A stretch of DNA of 6,515 bases from Rhizobacter sp. (GCA_025351675.1 JANXVK010000339.1:1-6515), one strand, 5' to 3'; counted from the stretch's first letter, positions 1 to 6,257 are shown. Numbers and translations are program-made. The notes: generated by a model from the sequence alone, not told the origin.

Positions 1-430
1 TGACCAGCGTGTCGTCGATCTTGGTGATCAAGTCGCCGCTCTTCAGGCCAGCCCGAAATGCCGGTGAGCCTTCGATCGGGCTGACCACCTTGACCAGGCC
101 GTCTTCCATCGCCATTTCGATGCCGATGCCGACGAAGCGGCCGGTGGTGGCCTCGCGGAATTCCTTGAAACTCTTCTTGTCGAAGTACTGGGAGTGCGGA
201 TCGAGCCCGGCGACCATGCCGCCGATGGCATCGCCGATCAGCTTCTTCTCGTCGACCGGCTCCACGTAGTCGGTCTTGATCATGCCGAAGACCGCCGCCA
301 TCTGCTGCAACTCTTCGAGCGGCAGCTGCGCCACGCCATTGCGCGCCGTGGCTTGCAACTGCATCGTGGTCAGCGCACCGGCGACCGCGCCGACCGCCAA
401 CCAACCTGCGACCTTGATTTTGGCACCCAT
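1..430 (-). CDS. S41 family C-terminal-processing protease, N-terminal part (runs off left edge)
   Basis: This is a periplasmic serine protease of the CtpA/Prc type, which trims C-termini of exported proteins. Only the first 143 residues are in the window. Residues 8-24 form a hydrophobic signal or anchor segment. Residues 36-90 are the family's N-terminal region, with a DYVEPVD stretch and the typical LDPHSQYFD motif at 76-84. A PDZ domain starts near 97 (GRFVGIGIE, then SPIEGSPAFRAGLKSGDLI). The catalytic Ser/Lys domain lies beyond the left edge. The ATG at 430 is supported by an AAGGGG ribosome binding site at 437-442, six bases upstream. A TATACT hexamer (minus strand, 492-497) could be a -10 box, but no convincing -35 accompanies it. 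The sequence resembles Burkholderiales homologues. The gene looks intact and housekeeping, so it probably marks the backbone side of the region. Confidence 0.95.
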   Translation of the reverse strand, partial: MGAKIKVAGWLAVGAVAGALTTMQLQATARNGVAQLPLEELQQMAAVFGMIKTDYVEPVDEKKLIGDAIGGMVAGLDPHSQYFDKKSFKEFREATTGRFVGIGIEMAMEDGLVKVVSPIEGSPAFRAGLKSGDLITKIDDTLV

Positions 431-702
431 GAGTGACCCCTTGTAATGCCCGTCGGCAGCGTGAATCCGGTTCAAAAAATACCCCTTGCTCAGTATATTC
501 CTGTGCCCCGACCCTGGAGGCCAAGGCGGGCGTAAAAGTTGCACTCGCGCCGCGCGTTCGGTGCGGTCGATGCAACTCGCTACGCGGCGGCGCCCCGTGC
601 GGATGCATGCGCCTGCACATCTGCAGCCGGGGCAGCAAGGCTGCAAGCCCGGACGATGTAAAGAAATGCGGGAACGTCGCCGCGTGACCGGGGCGGGCGT
701 GG
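431..702. other. Intergenic stretch between the S41 protease gene and the small minus-strand gene
   Basis: No gene is supported here. It holds the leader of the S41 protease gene and a 7-bp perfect inverted repeat (TGCAGCC at 622-628, GGCTGCA at 639-645, 10-base loop). That hairpin lies about 60 bases after the stop of the small gene read on the minus strand. It has no T-run behind it, so it is at best a weak terminator candidate. Short readings on the plus strand are rich in Arg and Cys and do not look coding. Confidence 0.5.
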
Positions 703-975
703 TCAGGCCGGATCGCCTGGCTTCGATGCGACCTTCGGGAATGAAAACAGCGCGTCGTACAGGTCGCCCGGTACGGTATCGCCGTCTTCGCGCACCTCGA
801 CGCCGTGCTTCAGGTCGAACGACGACACGACCCAGCCGCCAGGCTCAGGTTCGCCCGGCACGGCAGGGCTCGGCGGCGGTAGCGCGCCCGGGTCGACGAA
901 CTGGCCGAGCGGCGCGTCTGCCGTGATGCGCCAGACCAGCTTCTTGCCCTGATTCGGGCCTCTGAACTTGGCCAT
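703..975 (-). CDS. Small hypothetical protein, 90 aa
   Basis: I do not recognise the family. The ATG at 975 follows a strong GGAGGT ribosome binding site with a short spacer, which decides the start although the frame stays open much further upstream. The product starts MAKFRGPNQGKKLVWRIT. It has a Pro-rich linker (about residues 29-46, with PPPSP and PGEPEPGG) and then an acidic part (GGWVVSSFDLKHGVEV, then EDGDTVPGDLYDALF). There is no signal peptide, membrane segment or Cys, so it is probably a soluble cytoplasmic protein. The ending DLYDALF followed by a basic and Pro-containing tail is reminiscent of short adaptor-like proteins, but no function can be assigned. It lies 107 bases downstream of the broken selD remnant on the same strand. 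Confidence 0.6.
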   Translation of the reverse strand: MAKFRGPNQGKKLVWRITADAPLGQFVDPGALPPPSPAVPGEPEPGGWVVSSFDLKHGVEVREDGDTVPGDLYDALFSFPKVASKPGDPA

Positions 976-1082
976 GACACCTCCGGGGGAATGCGGCGAG
1001 GCGCGCCGCGACGAAACGCCAGCGGGCCATCCTATCGGCCTGCGTTCATCGTGCGAACCCCTTGTTCCAGGAGGCGGCGCTG

Positions 1083-1350
1083 TTTGGTCGAGAGCACGTT
1101 GATCGGCATGCCCACCAGCGCGAGCGCCATGATCGGCTTGCCGCCCATCGCGTAGACGTCGCTGATCGCGTTGGCGGCGGCGATGCGGCCGAAGTCGAAC
1201 GGGTCGTCGACGATCGCCATGAAGAAGTCGGTGGTCGCGATCAGCGCGATCTCGTCGGTGAGTCGATAGACGGCTGCATCGTCGGCGGTCTCGATGCCGA
1301 CCAGCAGCTCCGGCGGCATCGGCATGCGGGCCGTGTTCTTCAGGATCTCG
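1083..1350 (-). pseudogene. selD: selD remnant: selenide, water dikinase internal fragment
   Basis: SelD makes selenophosphate from selenide and ATP for selenoprotein and seleno-tRNA synthesis. The minus strand encodes about 89 residues that read as SelD without interruption: [18 protein letters not shown], then [50 protein letters not shown], ending at [10 protein letters not shown]. The metal/ATP-binding Asp residues of ADD, TTD and ISD are present. The N-terminal SHGxGCGCK segment with the catalytic Cys (or Sec) and Lys is missing. So is everything after about residue 110 of the usual ~350. One residue looks off-consensus (FFMAIVDD where FFMPIVDD is usual). At the 1350 side the sequence passes directly into IS66 tnpA tail sequence. 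At the 1083 side it runs into unrelated codons and a stop at 1032-1034. It cannot encode a working enzyme. Confidence 0.87.
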
Positions 1351-1416
1351 ACGGTCAACTGGCCGATGTCGGCGACCAGCGAATGTGCCGGGTGGTTGCG
1401 CGAGTTGTTGCGGTGA
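1348..1416 (+). pseudogene. tnpA: IS66 family tnpA (orfA) C-terminal remnant
   Basis: The plus strand encodes [20 protein letters not shown] and ends in LR and a TGA at 1414-1416. This matches the usual C-terminus of the small IS66 OrfA protein in Burkholderiales (WP...CAxWLRELLR). The rest of tnpA is missing because the sequence breaks into selD at about 1345-1350. The stop overlaps the start of the next frame as GTGA, the coupled arrangement expected for tnpA and tnpB in IS66 elements. The fragment is short, and the assignment rests on motif memory plus its correct position before tnpB. Confidence 0.6.
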
Positions 1417-1766
1417 TCCGCACGCCTTTGATACGAGTAGACGCACTGTGGCTCGCCGTCCAACCGGTGGACATGCGGGCCGGCACTGGCCGACTGCTCG
1501 CACGCGTGGTGCAGGTCTTCGGTTGCGCGCAAGCGCATCACGGCTACCAGTTCGCCAACGCTCGGGCCACCCGAATCAAGCTGCTGGTGCACGACGGATT
1601 TGGGGTCTGGTGCGCGGCGCGCCGCTTGAACGAGGGCCGCTTCGTCTGGCCGCGTGAGCTGCCCACTGGCGCGACACCGATGGCGTTGACACAAGCCCAA
1701 TTCGACGCCCTCGCGCTCGGCCTGCCCTGGCAGCGCCTGGAGCAAACGAGGGTGATCTCCGGGATG
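1413..1766 (+). pseudogene. tnpB: IS66 family tnpB (IS66 Orf2), almost full length but without its stop
   Basis: TnpB is the accessory protein of IS66 transposition, usually about 115 aa. This frame gives 118 recognisable residues from the GTG at 1413: [19 protein letters not shown] at 7-25, then [44 protein letters not shown], and the end motif [15 protein letters not shown]. The start overlaps the tnpA stop as GTGA. The usual terminal stop after the VIS-like ending is absent, and the frame stays open to 2411 through sequence that is not IS66. That points to a break near 1766. No tnpC start or terminal inverted repeat is visible downstream. The long continuous reading frame through here (1062-2411) is therefore not a real single gene. 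Confidence 0.85.
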
Positions 1767-1942
1767 TGGATTGAGCCCGAAGGCCGCCGGCGCAGAGCAA
1801 TCCAAACATCTCCGCCTAGCCGCGCCAACGCTGACTTTGCAGAATGCGTACGTCTGCTGCTGACAAGTTCTACTCTTTGGCGTTCTAAGACGGACCGATT
1901 CGAGGTCGCTTGCAGCCTCTCTCTGCTATCGCGACAGAACCC

Positions 1943-1975
1943 CCCACAGCACGTGGTGGGACCACCTCGTGTGGG
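1943..1975. repeat. Imperfect inverted repeat (hairpin)
   Basis: Outer arms CCCACA (1943-1948) and TGTGGG (1970-1975) and inner arms GTGGT (1953-1957) and ACCAC (1961-1965) are perfectly complementary. They are separated by a four-base internal mismatch, and the loop is GGG. This could be a transcript hairpin or the relic of a mobile-element end. No T-run follows on either strand, so I do not call it a terminator. Confidence 0.5.
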
Positions 1976-2011
1976 TCACGACGATCGGGATGAAGACGCA
2001 TGGTCGTCGAA

Positions 2012-2038
2012 GCGACGCAAGCGACGCAAGCGACGCAA
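2012..2038. repeat. Three tandem copies of the 9-bp unit GCGACGCAA
   Basis: GCGACGCAA occurs three times head to tail (2012, 2021, 2030) in a stretch without a gene. Being 9 bp long, it keeps any reading frame, and on the minus strand it would give repeated SLA triplets. It is probably a slippage-prone simple repeat. Confidence 0.85.
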
Positions 2039-2208
2039 TGCTCGTGCCGAAGCAGCAGATGGGCTTTCCAACAGTGCGCGCAATCGGCGAATCCGAGCTC
2101 GCGCCGAACCCGCCACCCGCATCCCTCAAACGCGGGGATTGCCGCTTTGCTCGAAGCTGTTAGCCTTAATCGTCAGCTTGTTATTCGATGCTTTGCGGGG
2201 GTACTCCA

Positions 2209-2880
2209 ATGCGCATTTCTGTACGACGGACTTTCGTCGCAGCTGCACTCACCTGTGCTGCCGCCCTTGCGACCGCGTCACCGTGTTCGACCGGGACGCT
2301 GACAAGCTGGGTAGCGTTGGGGTCTGGGGGCTGCACCGTCGGCTCGCTGACGTTCTCCGACTTCGCGGTCGAAGCGTTTCCCGGTCCAACTGCACTGCAG
2401 ATCGCGCCTGACAGCGTGTCGCTCGCGCCGGTCGCCGGTGGTTTCTCTTTGGGAACCCTTGTCGCCCTGCCCGCTGACAGCAATGAACTGCTCGGGCTGC
2501 GCGTACTTTTCAACGTCGCATCTCCCGGGCTCACTGGGGGTACGGTCGCGCTCGGTAGCAGCGCCACCGCGAATGGCGACGGAGCAATCTCCGGCCTGCT
2601 CGACGCCGGCATTGGCGGAAACGCAATCGCGCTCGTCATTGATGGCTTCAGCGACGCCACGGCCACGTTCACGTCCGCGCCCTTTGCGTTTTATTCGGCG
2701 TTCTTCGAACTCGGCATCGACGGTGGCACCTTCGGCTCTGCCAGTCTTGGCCCGGGGCTGGCGACTCTCACCTTTTCCGCGGTTGCCGCTCCGGTGCCCG
2801 AGCCGAGCACAACTGCTTTGTCACTGATCGGGTTGATCGGGGTCGTGGTCGCACTCCGCAGAAACCGGCGCCGCGTCTGA
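2209..2880 (+). CDS. Exported PEP-CTERM sorting domain protein, 223 aa
   Basis: A secreted protein with a C-terminal PEP-CTERM tail, the signal recognised by exosortase in Gram-negative bacteria that make exopolysaccharide. The start at 2209 is chosen over the in-frame ATG at 2188 because GGGGGT lies about 7 bases upstream and a classic signal peptide follows (MRISVRRTFVAAALTCAAAL, cleavage near ATAS at 21-24). The mature part opens with Cys26 and has a second Cys42 in GGCTVGSLTFSDF, a Cys pair and motif common near the N-terminus of PEP-CTERM proteins. The body is Gly/Ala/Thr-rich and probably beta-structured. The tail has VPEPS at 196-200, a hydrophobic segment at 203-216 and a basic end, RRNRRR. 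The next gene starts 54 bases downstream on the same strand, so co-transcription is likely. The specific role is unknown. Confidence 0.87.
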   Translation: MRISVRRTFVAAALTCAAALATASPCSTGTLTSWVALGSGGCTVGSLTFSDFAVEAFPGPTALQIAPDSVSLAPVAGGFSLGTLVALPADSNELLGLRVLFNVASPGLTGGTVALGSSATANGDGAISGLLDAGIGGNAIALVIDGFSDATATFTSAPFAFYSAFFELGIDGGTFGSASLGPGLATLTFSAVAAPVPEPSTTALSLIGLIGVVVALRRNRRRV

Positions 2881-2934
2881 TCCCGGATCCGTTGGCCACC
2901 GTCGCCCAGTCCAGCCTGTCGTCAAGGAACGCCC

Positions 2935-4488
2935 ATGAAGCTCTCGTTGATTCGCCAGATCGCCACCGTTTGCGCGTTGGTGTCCGCTCTTGGTTCGTCT
3001 TGGGGCTCAAGCCACCGAGAAGCGCCGATCGTGGCGCTGGACACCAAGGCCGACATCACTGACGTCTACGCCTTTCGCAGCTACGACAGCAACCCGTTGC
3101 CCAGGATTACGCTCATTCTCAACGTCGATCCGTTTCTAGAGCCGGGCAACGGACCCAACTGGTTCCCGTTCGATCCGGATATCTTGTACGAGATCAAGAT
3201 CGACAACAACAACGATGCGGTCGAGGACATCGTTTTCCAGTTTCGCTTCACCACCGAGCAGCGCCTGCCGAATCTGTTCCAGGTTTATGCCGGCATCGGC
3301 GCGGGCGCCGTCGCGCCGTTCAATTCGCCACCGCCGGTGGCGCCCGGAACGCTAGTCGTGCCGCCGAAAATCACCGACTTTGACAGCCCGGGTCTCGGTC
3401 AGCGTCAAAGCTACACGGTCACGATGATCAAGGGGGGCATCTCCACGCCGATCTTGAATTCCAGCGGCGGGCCACTGTTTGCAGTGCCCGCGAACGTCGG
3501 CCCACGCACCATGAACTACTCTGCGCTGTTCGATCTGGCGACCTACAGCACGACCCTCTCCGGGGTAAAGGTCTTCAGTGGCACGGTCGACGATCCGTTC
3601 TTCATTGACCTCGGCGCCACGTTCGACACGCTCAACTTGCGCAGTGTCGTCAACGGTGGCGTACTGTCGCCGTCGCAGGACGCGTCACTGACAAATTTCG
3701 CGTCCGATACGATGTCCGGCTATGCGGTCAATGCGATCGCGATCGAGGTGCCGGTCGCGATGCTGACACGGACGGGCGCCGTCGAGGCGGCCACGTCGAC
3801 GGCGGCCACCATCGGCATCTGGGGTTCTACCTCGCGGCCAAGGACTACGCTGCGTCGCGCGCCGTTGCCCGCGGTCAGTTCGGGAACTTACAGCCAGATT
3901 CAGCGCGTCGGCAATCCGTTGATCAACGAGCTCCTGATCGGTAACGGGTCCAAAGACCGGTTCAGCATGGACCAGCCGCGCAACGACAGCCAATTCGCGG
4001 GCTTTGTTCTCGACCCAACGCTCGCGCGCATTCTCAACGCCTTGACCGCTGGGGCTATCTCGATTCCCCCGCCACCTCGCCTCGACCTCCTACCGCTGGT
4101 CACTTACGCGCCCCCCATTGCCGCGCCCGGGACACCAGCCGGGCCGGTGGCCGACATGCTGCGTCTGAACACTGGCGTGGCGCCGACCCAGGTTCCCAAT
4201 ACGAGTCGGCTTGGCTTGCTTGGCGGTGATCTGGCGGGTTACCCGAATGGACGCCGGCTCTTCGACGACGTGGTCGACATCTCGCTCCGGGTCGTGGCTG
4301 GAGTGCTTGCCCCGGGCTTCAACACGCCCCCGAACAATCGTCTCGGCGACGGCGTCAATGCCAATGACGCACCGTTTAGAACCACCTTCCCGTACCTCGG
4401 GAACGCCCCAAGCGGCCGCGACCGCCGCCACATCGATCCGAGTGAGCCCGGGTGCACACAAGGGGCGGGCGCCGCTTGCGGCAACTGA
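2935..4488 (+). CDS. DUF4331 family exported protein, 517 aa
   Basis: A full-length member of the DUF4331 family, which has no established biochemical function. The ATG at 2935 has AAGGAA about 5 bases upstream and opens a signal peptide (residues 1-24, ending SSWG). The mature protein begins with the family hallmark SSHREAPIVALDTKADITDV followed by YAF (SHREAP at 26-31). Typical blocks follow: ILNVDPFLEPGNGPNWFPFD, LYEIKIDNNNDAVEDIVFQF, the SRPRTTLRR segment, QRVGNPLINELLI, and near the end NRLGDGVNANDAPFRTTFPY. Length and C-terminus (SGRDRRHIDPSEPGC) fit the family. It has no PEP-CTERM tail, unlike both neighbours. Two Cys near the end (in EPGCTQGAGAACGN) could form a disulphide. It is the middle gene of an apparent three-gene unit, so it probably acts in the periplasm or outside the cell. 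Confidence 0.93.
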   Translation: MKLSLIRQIATVCALVSALGSSWGSSHREAPIVALDTKADITDVYAFRSYDSNPLPRITLILNVDPFLEPGNGPNWFPFDPDILYEIKIDNNNDAVEDIVFQFRFTTEQRLPNLFQVYAGIGAGAVAPFNSPPPVAPGTLVVPPKITDFDSPGLGQRQSYTVTMIKGGISTPILNSSGGPLFAVPANVGPRTMNYSALFDLATYSTTLSGVKVFSGTVDDPFFIDLGATFDTLNLRSVVNGGVLSPSQDASLTNFASDTMSGYAVNAIAIEVPVAMLTRTGAVEAATSTAATIGIWGSTSRPRTTLRRAPLPAVSSGTYSQIQRVGNPLINELLIGNGSKDRFSMDQPRNDSQFAGFVLDPTLARILNALTAGAISIPPPPRLDLLPLVTYAPPIAAPGTPAGPVADMLRLNTGVAPTQVPNTSRLGLLGGDLAGYPNGRRLFDDVVDISLRVVAGVLAPGFNTPPNNRLGDGVNANDAPFRTTFPYLGNAPSGRDRRHIDPSEPGCTQGAGAACGN

Positions 4489-4494
4489 GTCAGT

Positions 4495-4511
4495 CTGCTG
4501 ATCGTCAGCAG
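4495..4511 (+). terminator. Perfect hairpin just after the DUF4331 gene
   Basis: CTGCTGA (4495-4501) and TCAGCAG (4505-4511) are fully complementary with a TCG loop, starting 7 bases after the stop codon. The following bases are only moderately T-rich (TTCGGCCATTTCT), so it is a weak or partial terminator, or a hairpin protecting the upstream mRNA. Either would lower expression of the third gene relative to the first two. Confidence 0.4.
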
Positions 4512-4653
4512 TTCGGCCATTTCTATTGGCGCAGTTCGCGTTGAATCAGGGCCCATTACATGCCAGTTCAGCGGTGAGGGTTCGGTAGCTTCGGTGCGCT
4601 CGCACCATCAACGCGGGTTTCGAGCCCCTGCGCATGACCTTGAAGGATTCGAC

Positions 4654-5277
4654 ATGACATCCGGATTGCACGGTAATTCCAGCGTGCAGCGGCGCCAACC
4701 TGCGTCTTGGGGCGAGTTCCGAGCCGCCGCTGTTGGCCTGTCGATGATGGCGGCTTGCGCCGCGTGGGCCGGCCCGACGGCGATCTTTGTCTCCACCGAC
4801 CTCGCCGATACCGTCGTAGGCGAGGATCTTTGGCGCTATGACTACTCCATCAGCGGCCCGGTGGATGCCTTCGGGTCGATCAACCTGCTGTTTTCGCCGT
4901 CAAGCTATGCCAATTTGCAGTCGCATGCGCTGGACCCGAATTTGAGCCTTCTGGATGTACAGCCCGACGCCGTCGCGTCTGCCAACGGAATTGTCTACGC
5001 CACGCCGTTGACCGGGTTGCTGGCCGGCGACATGGCAACACTGTCGGTGGAATTCACCTGGTTGGGTGGACCGGGCGGCACGCCAGGGGCCCAACCGTTT
5101 GAAGTCGTCGATGGTGGTGGCAACCTGGCGGGAGTGGGCGAAACAGAGTTGCGGGTCACCAGCGCCGTTCCCGAGCCCTCGACGCTGCTGCTCACTGCTA
5201 CCGCGCTGCTGGCCCTGACGGTCAAGCGCAAACTCAGCAAGCAGGGCACACCCGGCAAACCCGCGTCAGCTTCCTGA
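4654..5277 (+). CDS. Exported PEP-CTERM sorting domain protein, 207 aa
   Basis: A second PEP-CTERM protein. The start at 4654 is preferred over the in-frame ATG at 4594 because GAAGGA (4642-4647) sits six bases before it. The signal segment is preceded by a longer polar N-region than usual (residues 1-23). Its hydrophobic core is about 24-38 (AAAVGLSMMAACAAWAG), with likely cleavage near AWA-G. The mature part (IFVSTDLADTVVGEDLWRYD, SINLLFSPSSYANLQ, SVEFTWLGGPGGTPGAQPFE) looks like a compact beta-rich domain that I do not recognise; WRYDYSISG resembles segments common in PEP-CTERM proteins. The tail has VPEPS at 172-176, a hydrophobic helix at 177-190 and basic KRK at 191-193, then about 14 extra residues, longer than usual. 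It lies 165 bases after the DUF4331 gene, on the same strand but with a hairpin between. Confidence 0.85.
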   Translation: MTSGLHGNSSVQRRQPASWGEFRAAAVGLSMMAACAAWAGPTAIFVSTDLADTVVGEDLWRYDYSISGPVDAFGSINLLFSPSSYANLQSHALDPNLSLLDVQPDAVASANGIVYATPLTGLLAGDMATLSVEFTWLGGPGGTPGAQPFEVVDGGGNLAGVGETELRVTSAVPEPSTLLLTATALLALTVKRKLSKQGTPGKPASAS

Positions 5278-5295
5278 TCCTGGCTCGACGTGTCA

Positions 5296-5547
5296 TCACG
5301 GCCGCTGGGTAGTGGGTCGGCCCGCCCGCAACGTCGTTGGCAACCAACGCTGGTCAGCGAGCGCCGCGACAGCGGCGTGCACTGCTTCGGGCCTCTTCAT
5401 TTTCGCCAAGTCCTTCGCTGCACCCGCACCGGCAGCTTCGGTCACGACTTCGACGAGCTCGGCTTTGGAGACATGCGAGAAGAAATTCGCTGCACCTGCC
5501 GACCAGTAGGCCTTCATGTCGACAGCGATCGCCTGTGCGATCGGCAC
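5296..5547 (-). pseudogene. ParB-like partition protein, C-terminal remnant
   Basis: The minus strand encodes AIAVDMKAYWSAGAANFFSH, then VSKAELVEVVTEAAGAGAA, KDLAKMKRPEAV and RWLPTTLR near the end. This is the C-terminal pattern of ParB/RepB/Spo0J-type proteins carried by plasmids and integrative elements (DMxxWWTPTAxNFFxRVSKAxIL ... GTGWLPExLR). The N-terminal ParB nuclease-like and DNA-binding domains are absent: upstream the frame stays open to a stop at 5758-5760 but reads as low-complexity, non-ParB sequence. The first usable start is a GTG at 5547 with no good ribosome binding site. It converges with the PEP-CTERM gene, 18 bases between stops. It is presumably debris of a plasmid-like or integrative element. 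Confidence 0.7.
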
Positions 5548-5901
5548 GGATTGCGCATTCGCGCCGCTGCGGCGTATGCCGCAAGGGAGCGGCGTTCTTC
5601 CATCGACGGCCGAGGGTCCGAACAGTCTGCGCTTCCGGGACTGGACGAGGCGGCGAACGTGGAAGCGATAGGTAAGAAGCGGCGGGTTCTTGGCGAGCAG
5701 GATTGGATGGGGTTCTGTCGCAGCAAGTCGCTTCGCGCAAGGGAACGTCTGCTCAACTCACATCCAGTAGTGGCATGCGGCGGAGCAACGTGAATTCAAG
5801 GATTTCGAGCGCGAGTCGGCCGATGTGATCGTGGCGGCAGGCGATCGAGCCAAGCGCCAGCCATACCGTGCAGACTGCAGGCCCTTGAGTTCTACCATCG
5901 T
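5548..5901. other. Degenerate stretch between the ParB and IS66 remnants
   Basis: No intact gene. Two short frames look more protein-like than background but are not recognised. One is plus-strand, about 5638-5730 (reads LPGLDEAANVEAIGKKRRVL, then GEQDWMGF). The other is plus-strand 5771-5887 (reads WHAAEQREFKDFERESADVI, then VAAGDRAKRQPYRAD) and begins right after a stop. Both lack credible starts and are probably fragments of further genes of the decayed element. Confidence 0.4.
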
Positions 5902-6030
5902 GAGCTGGCAGGCCAACGCGCCGCCGTCGTTATGAGCCTGGTGGTGTCGGCAAAGCTCAATGGGCACGGTCCCTGGGCTTGCCTCAAGGATGTTCTTGCA
6001 CGGCTGCCGACGCAGCCCAACAGCTCCCTC
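5902..6030 (+). pseudogene. tnpC: IS66 family transposase (TnpC) C-terminal remnant
   Basis: The plus-strand frame reads ELAGQRAAVVMSLVVSAKLN, GHGPWACLKDVLARLPTQ and then PNSSL. This is the C-terminal segment of the IS66 DDE transposase (typically AGQRAAVVMSLVQSAKLNGHDPYAYLKDVLxRLPTQ). Residues before ELAG do not fit IS66, and the usual last residues (a LLPHRW-like end) are replaced by integrase sequence in another frame from about 6033. The catalytic DDE residues would lie far upstream and are absent, so this piece is inactive. It has the same orientation as the tnpA/tnpB remnant at 1348-1766. Confidence 0.78.
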
Positions 6031-6140
6031 TCTGCGAGATTCCGCAGGTCGCGCTGGTCACTGGTCACAAGAAATGGGACAACCTCAAGCGCTACACGCA
6101 ACTCAAGCCAGAGGGACTGCACCGTCGTGAGTCAAAATAG
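6030..6140 (+). pseudogene. Tyrosine recombinase (phage/island integrase) C-terminal remnant
   Basis: Out of frame with the IS66 piece before it, the plus strand reads CEIPQVALVTGHKKWDNLKR, then YTQLKPEGLHRRESK and a TAG at 6138-6140. This is the end of the catalytic domain of tyrosine recombinases. The GH motif (usually LxGHK/R), a Trp three residues after the His, and RYTxLKPExL with the nucleophilic Tyr are all present. The Arg-I and His/Arg boxes further upstream are missing, so it is a remnant. Integrases of this group sit next to their attachment site in a tRNA gene, and here a tRNA-like sequence follows the stop within about 7 bases. Confidence 0.8.
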
Positions 6141-6146
6141 CTCGCC

Positions 6147-6184
6147 GGCTCCGTCGCACAATGGATAGTGCAGCCCCCTCCTAA
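6147..6184 (+). pseudogene. tRNA-Arg(CCU)-like 5' half, possible attachment-site half
   Basis: The bases follow tRNA numbering well. A 7-base acceptor strand (GGCTCCG) is followed by TC. Then come a perfect 4-bp D-stem (GCAC 6156-6159, GTGC 6168-6171) around the D-loop AATGGATA, a single A, a 5-base anticodon strand GCCCC and the loop CTCCTAA with U33, anticodon CCT and A37. After that the match stops: bases 39-43 should be GGGGC but read GCTAT, and no T-arm or matching acceptor strand follows on this strand. It starts just after the integrase stop. I infer a tRNA half carried at an attachment site, broken at the anticodon loop. Chance similarity is possible but less likely given D-arm and anticodon loop together. 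Confidence 0.55.
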
Positions 6185-6257
6185 GCTATTCGGATGGCGG
6201 GAAGACACGGCTAAGTTGTTGATTTTGAAGGATTTGACTTCCCCGCAGTCCCTTCCA

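Larger units (their letters stand above)
1767..2208. other. Non-coding stretch between the IS66 remnant and the PEP-CTERM cluster
   Basis: I see no supportable gene here. The first 180 bases are less GC-rich than the surroundings. It contains an imperfect inverted repeat (1943-1975) and three tandem 9-bp units (2012-2038), listed separately. The last part must hold the promoter and leader of the plus-strand cluster starting at 2209, but I could not pick a convincing -35/-10 pair. Confidence 0.5.

Noticed and set aside
538..576. Inverted hexamers GTTGCA/TGCAAC as an operator
   Set aside because: The arms are only 6 bp and 27 bases apart, which is expected by chance.
976..1503. Upstream extension of the small minus-strand gene
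   Set aside because: It is Arg/His-rich and is an out-of-frame shadow of selD and tnpB; the GGAGGT site supports the start at 975.
2012..2038. CRISPR-like array
   Set aside because: Three 9-bp units without spacers are a simple tandem repeat; no CRISPR repeat or cas gene is present.
1062..2411. A 449-codon plus-strand open frame
   Set aside because: It runs antisense through the selD fragment, then through tnpB, then through non-coding DNA and into the PEP-CTERM gene in another frame. Only the tnpB portion is real.
5335..5349. Hairpin CGTTGG-CAA-CCAACG as terminator of the third cluster gene
   Set aside because: It lies inside the ParB-like coding remnant, has no T-run and is probably incidental.
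5290..5793. A 167-codon plus-strand frame
   Set aside because: It is antisense to the ParB remnant and has irregular composition and no ribosome binding site.
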